Shown piece after piece: positions 46,795 through 57,170 of a stretch of DNA of 64,000 nucleotides (the stretch's first letter is position 1; each line of letters begins with the position of its first letter). Made by a program: the position numbers and the translations under genes. The notes under the pieces were generated by a model that was not told the DNA's origin, made no database searches, and saw only the letters and a program-made list of their open reading frames with translations. This stretch comes from Schistocephalus solidus (lineage: Eukaryota; Platyhelminthes; Cestoda; Diphyllobothriidea; Diphyllobothriidae), in NCBI GenBank assembly GCA_017591395.1, contig WEDG01003326.1, forward strand, positions 101,001-165,000. The letters are read 5' to 3'.

Positions 46795-47880
46795 GCTGCT
46801 TTGGTGGCGTAAGTCCTAAGGTACATGTGCGCTTTGTGTAGTCCATTCTTCTCCGCGAGTAAGTTGTTGATGTCGGCGTCATTGTCGTCAAACCAGTCCT
46901 GGTGTTTACGGCGTGCGCGTCTGAGGACTTCGAGGGCTCTGGACTGGATAGCATTCCGCAGTTGACACCATCGTGTCTCCACGGTAGCGTTATCATCTGG
47001 AGCATGCAGGTCCTCCGGTTTATCGGTTATTTGGTTGCTGAAATCAAAACAGTGAGCCGGCAAATTTAACAAAAGAGTATTTAACTTAAATGTTGGTCGC
47101 TTACCTTGGGGCCTTCGTCGGGGTTGCAGTCGGAGCCTCATCTGGGAGATGACGAGGCGTTGATCTGTACAACCATCGGCATCGCGGATCGCCTTGGTTA
47201 CCAGCACGTCCTGTTGATCTCGCCTCCGGATGAGAACATAGTCCAGCAGATGCCAGCGCCGCGACCGAGGGTGCATCCACGTGGACTTCTCCCGCTTCGG
47301 AAGGCGGAAGAAGGTGTTGATCAACAAGAGACGGTGTTCCGCACACGTGCGCAGAAGAAGGAGGACGTTATCGTTTCAGCTACCGTGACCGTGGGGACTA
47401 AGCACTCCCTGCCAGGCAGCGTGGTCCGTCACGACGCGGGCGTTGAAGTCGCCAAGGACAATTAACTTGTCCACCTTCGACACAGTCGCCAGCAGGGCGT
47501 GCAGGTAGACTTTGTCCTTTGCCGCGTCAGAGTTCGTCATTGGGGGAGCGTAGCTGCTGATGATGGTGGTGAACTGGTCTCCCCGAAGACGCAAGCAGAG
47601 GCTCATCAGGCGATCAATGATACCCTGCGGCAGACAGGGCAGACGTCGCACGATGCCGTTCCGGATGGCAAAGGCGACAGCAGCGTCGCGTCGCTCTTCC
47701 TTTGGCCGGCTGCTCCAGAAGAAGGTGTAGCCTGCACACACCTCCTCCAGCTGACCCTGCTCAGAGAATCGGGTCTCGCTGAGAGCAGCAATGTTCACCT
47801 TGTAGCGCACCAGTTCCCGAGCGACTAGCGCCGTCCTCCGTTCCAGCCGGTTGCTCCTAGGATTGTCGAAAGGGGAACGA
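46795..47880 (-). pseudogene. LINE copy B endonuclease and linker
   Basis: Frames 47376-47810 and 46752-47327 show [16 protein letters not shown]-like and [18 protein letters not shown] stretches, [19 protein letters not shown] with the canonical Asp-Phe-Asn, and [17 protein letters not shown]. The catalytic TDH is TDQ ([10 protein letters not shown]; codon at 47160-47162), as in copy A. It then carries [20 protein letters not shown]. At least one frameshift separates the halves. Confidence 0.85.
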
Positions 47881-48505
47881 ATATTCCAGGTTGCTAGTAT
47901 GAGTGGACTTACCCGAGCAGCCTGGAGGGTATGGCGAGGGGGATGGGGACGGGGGTATTGTTATTTGTTTGAGTTTTACGACCGCGTATTTTGCGATCTG
48001 TGAGTCGTGGTTGGCTGTAGAAGACGTGATAACCAGCATTTGTTTAGGGCACCTTTCATAGCCCCTTCCTCCGCGAGGAGGCAAGCAGTGCTGTCCCTAA
48101 ATAGGGCTGCTCGGACATCCCAGACGGGTGCCAAACTCCACTATGGGTCACGGTTTTGTTTTAGTGGGAGAACGACCCGAGTTAGCCTGGTCTGCCTACT
48201 GGTTTGCTGTCGCCCCCACCGTAGGACTTTTTGAGAGGGGGGAGGTGGGAAGTTCGGGAGTCAGACCTACCGGGTGTGGAGGCACAAAAAAACACCGGAG
48301 ACCCTCACATGGTTTAGCCCGTCGGTCGTGACGGTTGCCCGGGGTGTGGCCGCTGGGAAGAACCCAACATCGAGGAGCCACAGGTTAGAGTTGTTTACCA
48401 GTTAGATGCGGCCACAGGAGCATTCACCACCTGTACGAGACATGGAGCGACCAAATGCTATCTTTGTTCTGCTACCCCTAACTAGTACCCCTACACCCCG
48501 CTCAG
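47880..48505 (-). promoter_or_regulatory. LINE 5' leader, copy B
   Basis: Homologous over its full length to 59092-59705 and 27632-28172. On the minus strand a small frame opens at the ATG of KQMLVITSS and runs to FPFRQS with a stop (47857-48048), overlapping the start of the endonuclease frame in another phase. Copy C has the same frame with the same end. Confidence 0.7.
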
Positions 48506-49149
48506 CAGTAGCCGGTCACAGTGAATCCATCATCTCCTACCCAATGTTTTCGAACATCAGCAGTTTTACTCAACAACCAAATCTGTGTACTCCTCATTGA
48601 AAGAGGCTTTGGTGAAAGCTTCATTTCAATAGTTACATGGCAATGGGAGTGGTGGTTGTCGTATCGAAGTACAGTAAAAAACGGAACTCGCCAAACATAG
48701 AATGCAATTATTAAATGCCGTTTTACTATTTCAGAAATAGATCAAGCTTGTTTGGAACCACATTAGTTTTTTTGCGTATAATTTTTAAATTGATTCCCTA
48801 GCTAGTCATCAGACGACTGGGCACTGTATGAAATGTCTTCAGTGATAAATGCTTATTTAGGTGAAGTTGCAAACAGATTGACACTTCCTAGCCTGCCCTA
48901 TTAGTTCTGTGTACGCCAAACTGCTCCTTGAAAGTAAGTTCAGCAAACATTCCTCGAACATAAGGCGAAAATTTTGTCCTTCGTAAATTTAATAATTGAA
49001 GAAATGACGCCCTTCGGTTAAAAAAATAAAGTCGATTCCTGGATTATTTAAAATTCGACCTGCTCTTCCCTTGTGCCGAGGATTTCCGAGTCACATAACG
49101 TACAATTGCTGCCTGCGTCGACTCATAAAGCTCTTGCTATACACTAAGA
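48506..49149. other. No feature seen
   Basis: Unrecognised AT-rich sequence. Confidence 0.4.
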
Positions 49150-49350
49150 AGGAGACCACGCAGTGCTTACAAAATTTGCAATGGAGATGCAGCATATTGT
49201 ATCGAAAGCATATCATATCGAAAGCACAGGTACTAGATAACAGTCGAGACAACTGCTTCACCGATATTCTGCCGCTGTGTGAGACAACTGCGAGGGTTCC
49301 GTCTCCTCAGTGAGTCCTTCCGCGTTCCTTGTTCGCTTTTCGACAGACAT
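49150..49350 (-). repeat. Dispersed repeat R6, copy 2
   Basis: Homologous to the reverse complement of 50100-50290 over about 190 bases, including AAAATTTGCAATGGAGATGC against AAAATTTGCAGTGGAAATGC, CACAGGTACTAGA and CTGTGTGAGACAACTG. Contains the hammerhead-like core at 49248-49310. Confidence 0.75.
49248..49310 (-). ncRNA. Hammerhead-ribozyme-like motif, copy 2
   Basis: On the minus strand: CTGAGGA, an exact match to the hammerhead core CTGANGA, then GACGG and, 30 bases on, TCGGT able to form part of stem II, then GAAGC (core GAAA with its last A as G), a four-base loop, and GTC. Stem I pairing is poor in this copy and an insertion follows GTC. Best preserved first core box of the three copies. 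Confidence 0.35.
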
Positions 49351-49454
49351 TCCAAATTTGAAACCTCAAATATTAATCTCCTCAGATTTTAGTCGCCTTC
49401 TCGGAGTAAATCCGTCGGAATGTTGCGTAAACGTACGAGTGATGGTGGTTGTAA

Positions 49455-49474
49455 TGAGGATGATGAAGAAGAAG

Positions 49475-49510
<36 letters not shown>

Positions 49511-49535
49511 GTGGTGGCGGTGGTGGTGGTGGTTG
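49455..49535. repeat. (GAT)n / (GGT)n microsatellite
   Basis: GATGATGATGATGATGATG followed by GGTGGTGGCGGTGGTGGTGG. The Met/Val and Ile/Thr-rich frames across it are artefacts. Confidence 0.95.
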
Positions 49536-50099
49536 TCACAGTGTTCATTAGGTAGCGGAACTCTCCAAACAGGGACTGCAAATCCAAAATGGGACTCTGA
49601 TTATACACAATTACTCGAAGTAAGTTGTAAGTAGATTGAAACTCAACATACTACCAGAGCACTTACCTATTTATTACCTTGCAGACTTTTGGATAGGTGG
49701 CCTTCCATTCACCCACGAAATTCACTCACTACCACCCAAGCAGTTCGCATACTTTCTATTCCCCTTATATGGCGGCCTAAATGCAATCGTACCCTGTATA
49801 CGAAATTGCGTCCCATTTTGAGTCTGAACTTAAGGGAAGGGCAGCAGACAGGTTGAGCAAAGTTTGTTACTATACGAATTAGCGGGACTTTTAAACAATT
49901 CGTACTGTAACACTGCAATATCATTCTTCTCGTCTGCTGATTATTTAACATACTGCATATCTCAGCTGTTTAATTTTCCCCGAAATTAGTTGAAAACTTG
50001 GAGTAACTCTGAATAAGCCTATAAAACTTCGTTCCAACTGAGTTGCTCCAAGTTAGCACATATATTTTCTGAGGAAATTAAAAAACCGAAATTAAAAAA
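49536..50099. other. No feature seen
   Basis: Short frames on both strands; nothing recognised. Confidence 0.4.
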
Positions 50100-50290
50100 A
50101 ACTATGCTTTCTAACAGAAAGCACACGAGGAAGGCTAATGAGTCGAGCTTGTTGCAGTTGTCTCACACCGCGGTGGAATATGGCGAAACAGGTGTCTAGT
50201 ACCTGTGTCAATATGGTTAATCATACAAGATGTTGCATTTCCACTGCAAATTTTCTAGGCACTCAGTAGCCTCCCTCTAATCGCATAGAA
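50100..50290 (+). repeat. Dispersed repeat R6, copy 3
   Basis: Inverted relative to copy 2, 0.8 kb away. Contains the hammerhead-like core at 50135-50196. Confidence 0.75.
50135..50196 (+). ncRNA. Hammerhead-ribozyme-like motif, copy 3
   Basis: CTAATGA (core CTGANGA with G changed to A), GTCG pairing with TGGC as stem II closing on an intact GAAA, then CAGGT and GTC at 50194-50196. The C and G around AGGT give the two-base-pair stem III with a four-base loop typical of minimal type I hammerheads in retroelements. Downstream TAGTACCTGTG would be the 3' strand of stem I; the upstream CACGAGGAAGG pairs with it only in part. Confidence 0.35.
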
Positions 50291-50745
50291 AGAGCTTTTT
50301 GATTCCGCCCAACCAACGTCATGCTATTCGGAAATCCTGAGCACATGCCATCGCAGGTTGGGTTTCAACTAATCTAGGCATCGGTAAACTTTACCTTAAA
50401 CCGAAAGGCTTCGTTTCTTCAGTTATTACATTTAGCGAGGATAAAATATCCCTCAAGTGTATGAAAAAGGCTTGCTATAGCTACTTTCAAAGAGCAATGA
50501 TCGAATTCCGACAAAACTTGCGAGTATAATATAATTTTTAAACCACAGTCAGCCTCTCTACCTGCTGTCTGTGAAAAGAGCTTTCTTCCTACCTATACTC
50601 CGAACCTCAATCTTACTGAAAAACTCATGGTAATAGCTAAAAGCAATAGGAAAAAGCAATCAAACTCTTTTTAATGCAACTGGAACTGGATTTTGTGGTT
50701 GATACATTAATAAACTAGTCATCCATAAACACAAGACAGAATTAT
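50291..50745. other. No feature seen
   Basis: Unrecognised sequence. Confidence 0.4.
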
Positions 50746-50995
50746 AGTACCGACAAAGACAAGGGATACTGGATGGCCCTTTCTGGCTTATTAGCCATCA
50801 TTAGCCAGCCATACCCAACCACAGGCACTGGGGCGCCCGAGGTTCGAACTCGCGACCTTGTTGGGCAGGAGTCCAACGCTCTACCCACTGCCCCACGAGC
50901 TCGTTGTTTTATCGGTTTCGATCGGGAATATTAACACTCGTTCCGTTGCGCCTTTGGATTCACTCTAGATCCCCGCCAGCAGCTGTAGAGCGGCT
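50746..50995 (-). repeat. tRNA-Arg-derived SINE (R3), minus copy
   Basis: Reverse complement of the SINE at 51005-51285. The tRNA-like part is at 50828-50902, with B box GAGTTCGAACC intact on the minus strand. The flank GGCTTATTAGCCATCATTAG corresponds to CTAATAAGCCCGAAATGG in the plus copy. Confidence 0.85.
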
Positions 50996-51004
50996 AGTAA
51001 TAAA

Positions 51005-51285
51005 GGCAGAATGATATTACCGAGCTCGTGGCGCAGTGGGTAGAGCGTTGGACTTCTAAGCACTAGGCCACGAGTTCGAGCCTCGGGCGCCACAGCGCCT
51101 GGAGTTGGGTATGGCAAGCTGATTACGGCTAATAAGCCCGAAATGGCCATTCCGGCATCCCTCGTCCTTGTCGGTAGCATCATTCTGCCTATATCACTAG
51201 CCACTCTGCGGCTGCTGGCAGGGCTCTAGAGTGAGTACTGTAACCGATCGGTGATCATCCATCTACCATGAACAATCTAGCTGTC
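51005..51285 (+). repeat. tRNA-Arg-derived SINE (R3), plus copy
   Basis: The head 51022-51095 reads like tRNA-Arg(TCT): A box TGGCGCAGTGG at 51029-51039, anticodon-loop-like GGACTTCTAA, and B box GTTCGAGCC at 51074-51082. It is followed by a body ending ACCGATCGGTGATCA near 51258. RNA polymerase III promoter boxes are present. It is not a functional tRNA gene because the anticodon and acceptor stems do not close. Confidence 0.88.
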
Positions 51286-53034
51286 TCAATGATCATCAGA
51301 CTAAGTAAACAATGAAAAACAAAATCGGATACATTGTATTTTTTATTTTTTTTATAATGTTCTGCTTTTTTTCCTTTCCTTCCCTTCAACCACCTTGCAT
51401 AAGTGATCAGAAGGATACTCGCTTTTGCATCGTTCCTTTTTGATGAGCAACATCATTTCTCACCTAATAAATAATACTTTACAAACCGAACTATACCTTC
51501 TCTTGAAGAACGGTGTTTTGCTTCATGGAGAAAATCTATAGGGAAATGATTGTGGGCAGTCTGTGCGTTAAAGGGATTTTGTGCGAATTTGGTTCATGTT
51601 AACTAGAGGTGACGTAAAATTTACGCTTAACTGAATACCAACCAGATTACTCCCTTCAAAATGGGGCGTATTTTATAGTTAAAGCCCGTGTCCTATGAAG
51701 TTCGTCAGCTGCTTCGCTCCTGGTGTTTACCGTTGCATTTCGCGGTCAGTTGTGGATATGTTATAAAGCAGATAGCCCTGTTAGGCACTGTGCCGCCGCA
51801 TGAAGTGGATCAAACTGGAATGGACAGGGTCATTTAGCCTTTATTTTAAGCACAACTGATCAAGCATACTGCAAGTTTTTGCGGTACAGGTAGTGCGCGC
51901 ATGTTTCCTGCTTAGAGCACCCTGGCGAAACAATCCCCCCAAGTAAACTCTTTTCCATTATTGGGTTTGGGAGGACTGAGATGAACTGGACCATCTGCTG
52001 AAATCTCGAAGGGTTGGCCCTATCATATGGCCCCGCCCATCCCCATCCATACAGCGGGACCGCCGGCGGGGATTTCAACAGTTGGACCAGTGCATATGGT
52101 TGTTTTGAGGAACTGGTTCAGTAGAAAATACACCTCCTAAATCCTCCGAGGTCTCATAACCAAGACCTTTTTTGTCCAAACACACTTTCCGAAGAAAGGT
52201 TTCTGTCCCTAAACTACCAAATTCCGTTATCTTCTGAGCAAGTAGCTGCTCAGAAGATCTTATTCCAAGTGTCGCACATGCCATAACCGAGATAAAAACA
52301 TTAGTTAGTAGCGAAAGTCATATAAGGTTCGTTCGTACAATTTGACCCACTGGACTTTTTGTTTCATTGTCTGGCCAGTTAATTTTCTATAGTTGCGTAA
52401 ATGTGGTCATGTCTCCTAGGAAGCAGATAGAGTCTGCAGTAAGTTTCGCCCACCTTCAACTTTAAATGCGATTCTAGTGCCAATTTTTCCAGAAGTGCGT
52501 ATTTATGAGAATCCTTGTATGTTAGCTGCATTATTCCTACAGTCCTGTGACTTTAAATAATTTTTTGTCGTATTGCAACTGTGTAGGCTAAGTCATATCT
52601 ACTGCATTTGAACGAGCTTTGAAAATCTCTGTAAAATAGCCCTTACCGGATAAGGGATTATTTTGTGAGGATAAAAGTAGCCTCTCACATTTGCTTCATG
52701 CTAACTAGCGTTACTACTTACTTTAAGTAACCTTTCCTTAAGAACGTTTACTGCATATGCCAGCTAAGGCCTCACGAGTTTTCGTGAGTATTTTGGCGTA
52801 AGGCTATGTGGTGAATTAGCTAGCTTAAGGCTCATCAACCGAAATTCGGAAATGTGCTTTCAATTTGAAAAATTTAGCTATGTAGGGTTGAACTATTAAT
52901 TATTGTGCAGGTATTTTAGTCACGTCAGGCTGTCAGCTTTTCAGCCATCGCCTTAACGACAGTCTGCAAAAGATGCCTACTTATGCAATATAAAATTTTC
53001 TCATTGACTTCTGATGCCTTATAAATTCAAATAT
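51286..53034. other. No recognisable gene
   Basis: 1.7 kb, AT-rich. Short minus-strand frames at 51860-52078 and 52075-52284 match nothing I know. Confidence 0.45.
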
Positions 53035-53625
53035 ATTGCATAGAATGCATGCACGAAAATATTATTTATTGTGCTCCTTTGGTAAAAAATTACCTTTTCT
53101 TCAAATTTTATACATACAGAAAACTGTATTTTTCATTTTTAAAAGGTTTCTTATAATGAGATTTATTAAGGCCTTGAAATGTGCATTCATAAAGCACCCT
53201 AGCTGTCATTTGATCAATTTTGGTTCTCAAATATACTAAATAGTCCCAATCTATTAACCACTTTATGACTTCTTCCTCATAGTGTAGAAAAATGTGTGGT
53301 TTTCCTTCGACAAAATATGTACAACATCTGTTTTGTCAACCGCGAGTGCAGACATAAAGACAGGTAATTTTCAAATTTATTAAGCGATTGAAAAGTTTTA
53401 TAAACCGAAAGATATCCTTCATCCCCTTCTAGAATTTGAAGAAGACATGATTTTATCTCAAATATGCACAAGAAAGAATATCTTTATGGGAGTGTTTTTT
53501 TTTAATATAAAATACCTAAATATATAAGGCCATCGGATCTCACTGGAAGAAATACGAACTACTGAAGTAGGCATTTTTCCGGAGTGTGGCTTTTCCAGGC
53601 GGTCAGAGCAAAATAAATGCAAAAC
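53035..53625. repeat. AT-rich diverged repeat, copy 2 (pair with 33985-34640)
   Basis: Collinear with 33985-34640 at low identity. The minus-strand frame 53603-53929 just beyond it (108 codons, with hydrophobic stretches) may belong to the same element; no family recognised. Confidence 0.55.
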
Positions 53626-55805
53626 TGATTTTGATAAAAATTGCAATTAGTAAAATTTTATACATTTTTTGAGTAGTTTTGCAGTCCAACAGCCGCAGTT
53701 TAAGCGACACCACATAAAGAGCATGCAATACCATCCAATTCTCTTCGAATGCGCTAACTACGATGGGTGCCCTCCTAATAAGGACATATAAAGAAGGTTG
53801 AACTGTTTTTCCTAAAACGACCTCCAAAAATAGTTGAGCAAGCCTAGAGACACATGAAATCATATTTTCTTCTGAAATTAAGTGTGCGCTATTGGCGTTT
53901 TTCGTATCATCATACTCCGTGTTTTTCAAACCTTAATCTAACGAAGTCATAATTTATTGCGACAAGAGAATACGAACTTGGCTATGGGTGCCTTCTTACT
54001 TTGAGGATCTTCGCCAAAACCATTAAAGCCAAACGTCGCCCGAAACCTAGAACATTTCTTAGGCAGACACCCAATGGGAAAATAGGGAACTCGCGCAGCC
54101 CAAAAGCGCTTTTGTCATGAGATGATAACTCACCTCTAGCAAGCTGAAATAGCGCGGGATGTTCTACTTCGAAGCTTTGGCAATCACGTCCTCCCTATTT
54201 ATGACACTTTATATTAGTCTTCTATTGGCTGAAACGGTTGGCCTATTTTTAGTTTTAGCTGCTGATCTGTAGGGGGTTTTGATGCAGAGACTATGTATGT
54301 CTCGTGAATATGGTTCTAACCAATAAGCAATGTGACGGAAGCTTGAACAACTGGTAAAAATGCAACAATTACAGAAAGATTATCTCGCCCAAGTGTTCGC
54401 TGCTTGTTTCAGAGAAAAAATTTGACTTAAACTGATGTATGTGGAACATTTTGAAATAGAACACAGCCCCACTCTTGTGCCTAGTTCTTTCGTACACCAT
54501 TTTGTTTCCTAAGGAAAGCACCTTGCTCCGCCCTGGCCAAGTAGTTTTGTGTATTTGCGCAAGCGGAGGCACTCATCAGTATAAGTTAAGCCTCTGTAAT
54601 CGCTCCATCGTGAGAGATAGAGCATCTTGGTAACATCGCACTCTTTTTGTCACTTCTGACAGGCCAAAAGGGAGTCATTAAGGATACATTAGCCAACGGA
54701 ACCTGTATTTTTTATGTTCACCGCAGGTTATTAGGACTGATGAATTAGCGGTTTGAAAGGTCGATGACCATTGATGACCATGCTTCCAGGGAGGAGGAAA
54801 TGAGCGTGATTTATGAAATTATGTCCAAAAAGTCGAGGGCTTCCCTCTAGGCGGTTAAGCCTAGCTAAATTACGTAGTAGTCCTTCAATTCACAGAGCGC
54901 TTGTACGTGATAGCGATAGCTAATATAAATTTGCACAACCAAGTCAAACGCTGGGAATTTAAAACTGCGGTTGTCTGCCACATTGGGACACAAGATACGG
55001 CATATTTATATTTTGCAGAAGACCCTATATGTAGTTGTTAAATTGTTGATTCTGAGACGATTGCATCACATAAATAATAGTTCAATCGTCGCAAGTGATG
55101 GCGTTCACCGCCTGCCCCGCGGAGGGAGTAAAAAACCACTGCTTTGCATGGGAATTAGCTTATGATTTGGTAGACTTCGGTGTAGCATCCACCCCTTCTG
55201 TTTTTTCTCCCTAACCCCCTTGGTTCTAGTGGCAAGACCCTGCCAAGACCCAAAGTAAATTCAGACGCAGTAGGTGGCCAATCCAAACCACCCGTTTACG
55301 CGTGCTACACACGATCTGATCCCACTCCTACATAATTCTTTCTGTGCTGCACTTGGTATACGCATCCGTACGTGTTTTTCTATGAGAGGGGAGCACTTGA
55401 GCAGCGAGATTTTATTTAAAAAACTTGTTGCACACGAAAATGAATTTTTTTAGTCCGTGTTTGTCAGGTGAAGCAGGAACGTAAACAGGTACGTTAGTCT
55501 TAGATGTTTTATCGAATTTTAAAGCCAGCTTTGTAAACCTGTACGATCGCCTGTCCGAAAATAGTTGTAATAACACAAACATTTAATAAGTTTTGTAGGT
55601 GTAACTATATTTTTTATCATAGATAACCAGGAAAGGACCCATTACTAAGTGAGTAGTTTAACTTTGCGGACTAGATTCCGGATATGCGTAATTAAGAAAC
55701 GGCCCAGTTTGAAAAATATGCTAGCATTTGTACGACCACTCTGTCATAGAAACTACCCGAAAAGTAAGCAGATATGTAAAAATGACTCCATTTTGAATAA
55801 AAAAG
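53626..55805. other. No recognisable gene
   Basis: 2.2 kb, AT-rich, short frames only. Confidence 0.45.
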
Positions 55806-56110
55806 TGTGAGTGAACTCACCCGAGCAGCCAAGAGGGTATGGCAAGGGGGATGGGGACGGGGACGGGGGTATTGTTGTTTGTTTGAGTTTTACGATCGCT
55901 TATTTTGTGATCTGCGAGCCACGGCCGGCTGCAGAAGACGTGAAACTCTGCATTTGTTTTGTTTAGAACACCTTTTCTAGCTCCTTCCTTCGCGAGGAGG
56001 AAAGCAGTGCTGTCCCTAACTAGGGCTGCTCAGATATCCCAGACGGCTGCCGAACTCAATTATGGGTCACGATTTTTTTAGCAGGATAGCGACCCGAGTT
56101 AGACTGGGCC
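55806..56110 (-). promoter_or_regulatory. LINE 5' leader fragment (copy E) fused to the end of copy C
   Basis: Matches the half of the leader next to the endonuclease start (AGCAGCCAAGAGGGTATGGC, GGAGGAAAGCAGTGCTGTCC). It is joined at 56110 to the zinc-finger tail of copy C in the same orientation. On the minus strand the tail frame of C therefore runs into this leader. No ORF follows below 55806. Confidence 0.75.
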
Positions 56111-57137
56111 GCATAGGCGGTCGCGGTGGCAGTGGTCGTAAGAATTGCAGGAGCAAGGGTGTGCATGATGTATCGGTGTTGTCGGCATTGTGGTGAAGTC
56201 CGCTGTCATAGATGCGCATATGACCAAATAGGCCCATGCGATGAGTGAATGCGCGAGGACAGTGAGGACAGTGGAGGCGACGATCTCTGCTGTGTTTTGT
56301 TGCTCCAGACACTGGTTCACCAGTCTCTGTACGATGGATTCGCAAGTGACCAACCAGGCCAATGCGTGAGGTGAATGTGCGGTCGCATTGAGGACAGTTT
56401 AGGAGAGAGTCCCCATCGCTGATGGTGGTGGTGGCGGTAGTAGTGAAGGCGAAGGTGGTGGTGGTTGTGGTGTTGGAGGTAACAGGCGATTAGTAGAGGG
56501 ATGGGGTCTCTATGATGGTGGCAGTAATGGAGTTGATGCCATGAGTGAAGGTGGAGGAATCTGAAGGAGGGTCGGCAGAATTTGACGTAGAAATGGAAAT
56601 TGTCTGATTGTTGGTGTATTGCGTCCGAAGATGTCCCACCAGGCCGATTCGCGCGCGGAAGATGCGTTGACAGCGCGGGCATGTTGGCAGGGCCTGGGCA
56701 TCGACGATATTTGTCCGGGGCGCTGGTGACTTTCGTTCCGCTCTTTTGGCCTTGGCAGCGGCGATCCGGTTGGCCTCATAGATTGCTGAACCAGTCTTCA
56801 CTGATCTTCTCCGTGCCGGTCCATCCTGGGCGAGGTCCTCCCAGGGCGCCGAGTCGATTTGCAGTTGCTTCAGCGATTTCTTCAAAGTGTCCTTGTAGCG
56901 TCGTTTTTGACCTCCCTGCCGGCGAGAACCCGTAGCGACATCTCCGTAGAAAATTCGTTTGGGTAGTCGCTCGTCGTCCATTCTTACCAGGTGACCGCTG
57001 CATCGCAGTTGCACTTGCCTCAACATGGCATGGATGCTGAGGATTCCGGTCCGCTCCAGGACTTCCGTGTCCGGGATCCTGTCTTGCCATCTCCCCCCCC
57101 CCATTCTGCGGAGGCAGCTGAGATGGAAGTGATTCAA
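56111..57137 (-). pseudogene. LINE copy C thumb and zinc-finger tail
   Basis: The frame 56490-57137 starts [20 protein letters not shown], continues [20 protein letters not shown] and [20 protein letters not shown], then [20 protein letters not shown]. After a spacer rich in Ser, Thr and His, other frames give [20 protein letters not shown] (56340-56400) and CPHCPRAFTHRMGLFGHMRI (56219-56272). Three finger-like units, the first lacking its last His. Confidence 0.85.
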
Positions 57138-57170
57138 CTACCTGGCTTGGTTCGAGTAGACGGTCCAGGT

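Larger units (their letters stand above)
46795..48505 (-). mobile_element. LINE copy B: 5' leader plus endonuclease, truncated before the RT
   Basis: In minus-strand order it has a leader (48505-47880), an endonuclease and the linker, then stops near 46795 just after [11 protein letters not shown]. The RT, thumb and zinc-finger tail are missing. Losing the 3' part while keeping the 5' end is the reverse of the usual LINE truncation. Confidence 0.85.

Noticed and set aside
51022..51095. Functional tRNA-Arg gene
   Set aside because: A and B boxes are good but the anticodon and acceptor stems do not pair, and it is part of a dispersed repeat with relatives at 43305 and 50828.
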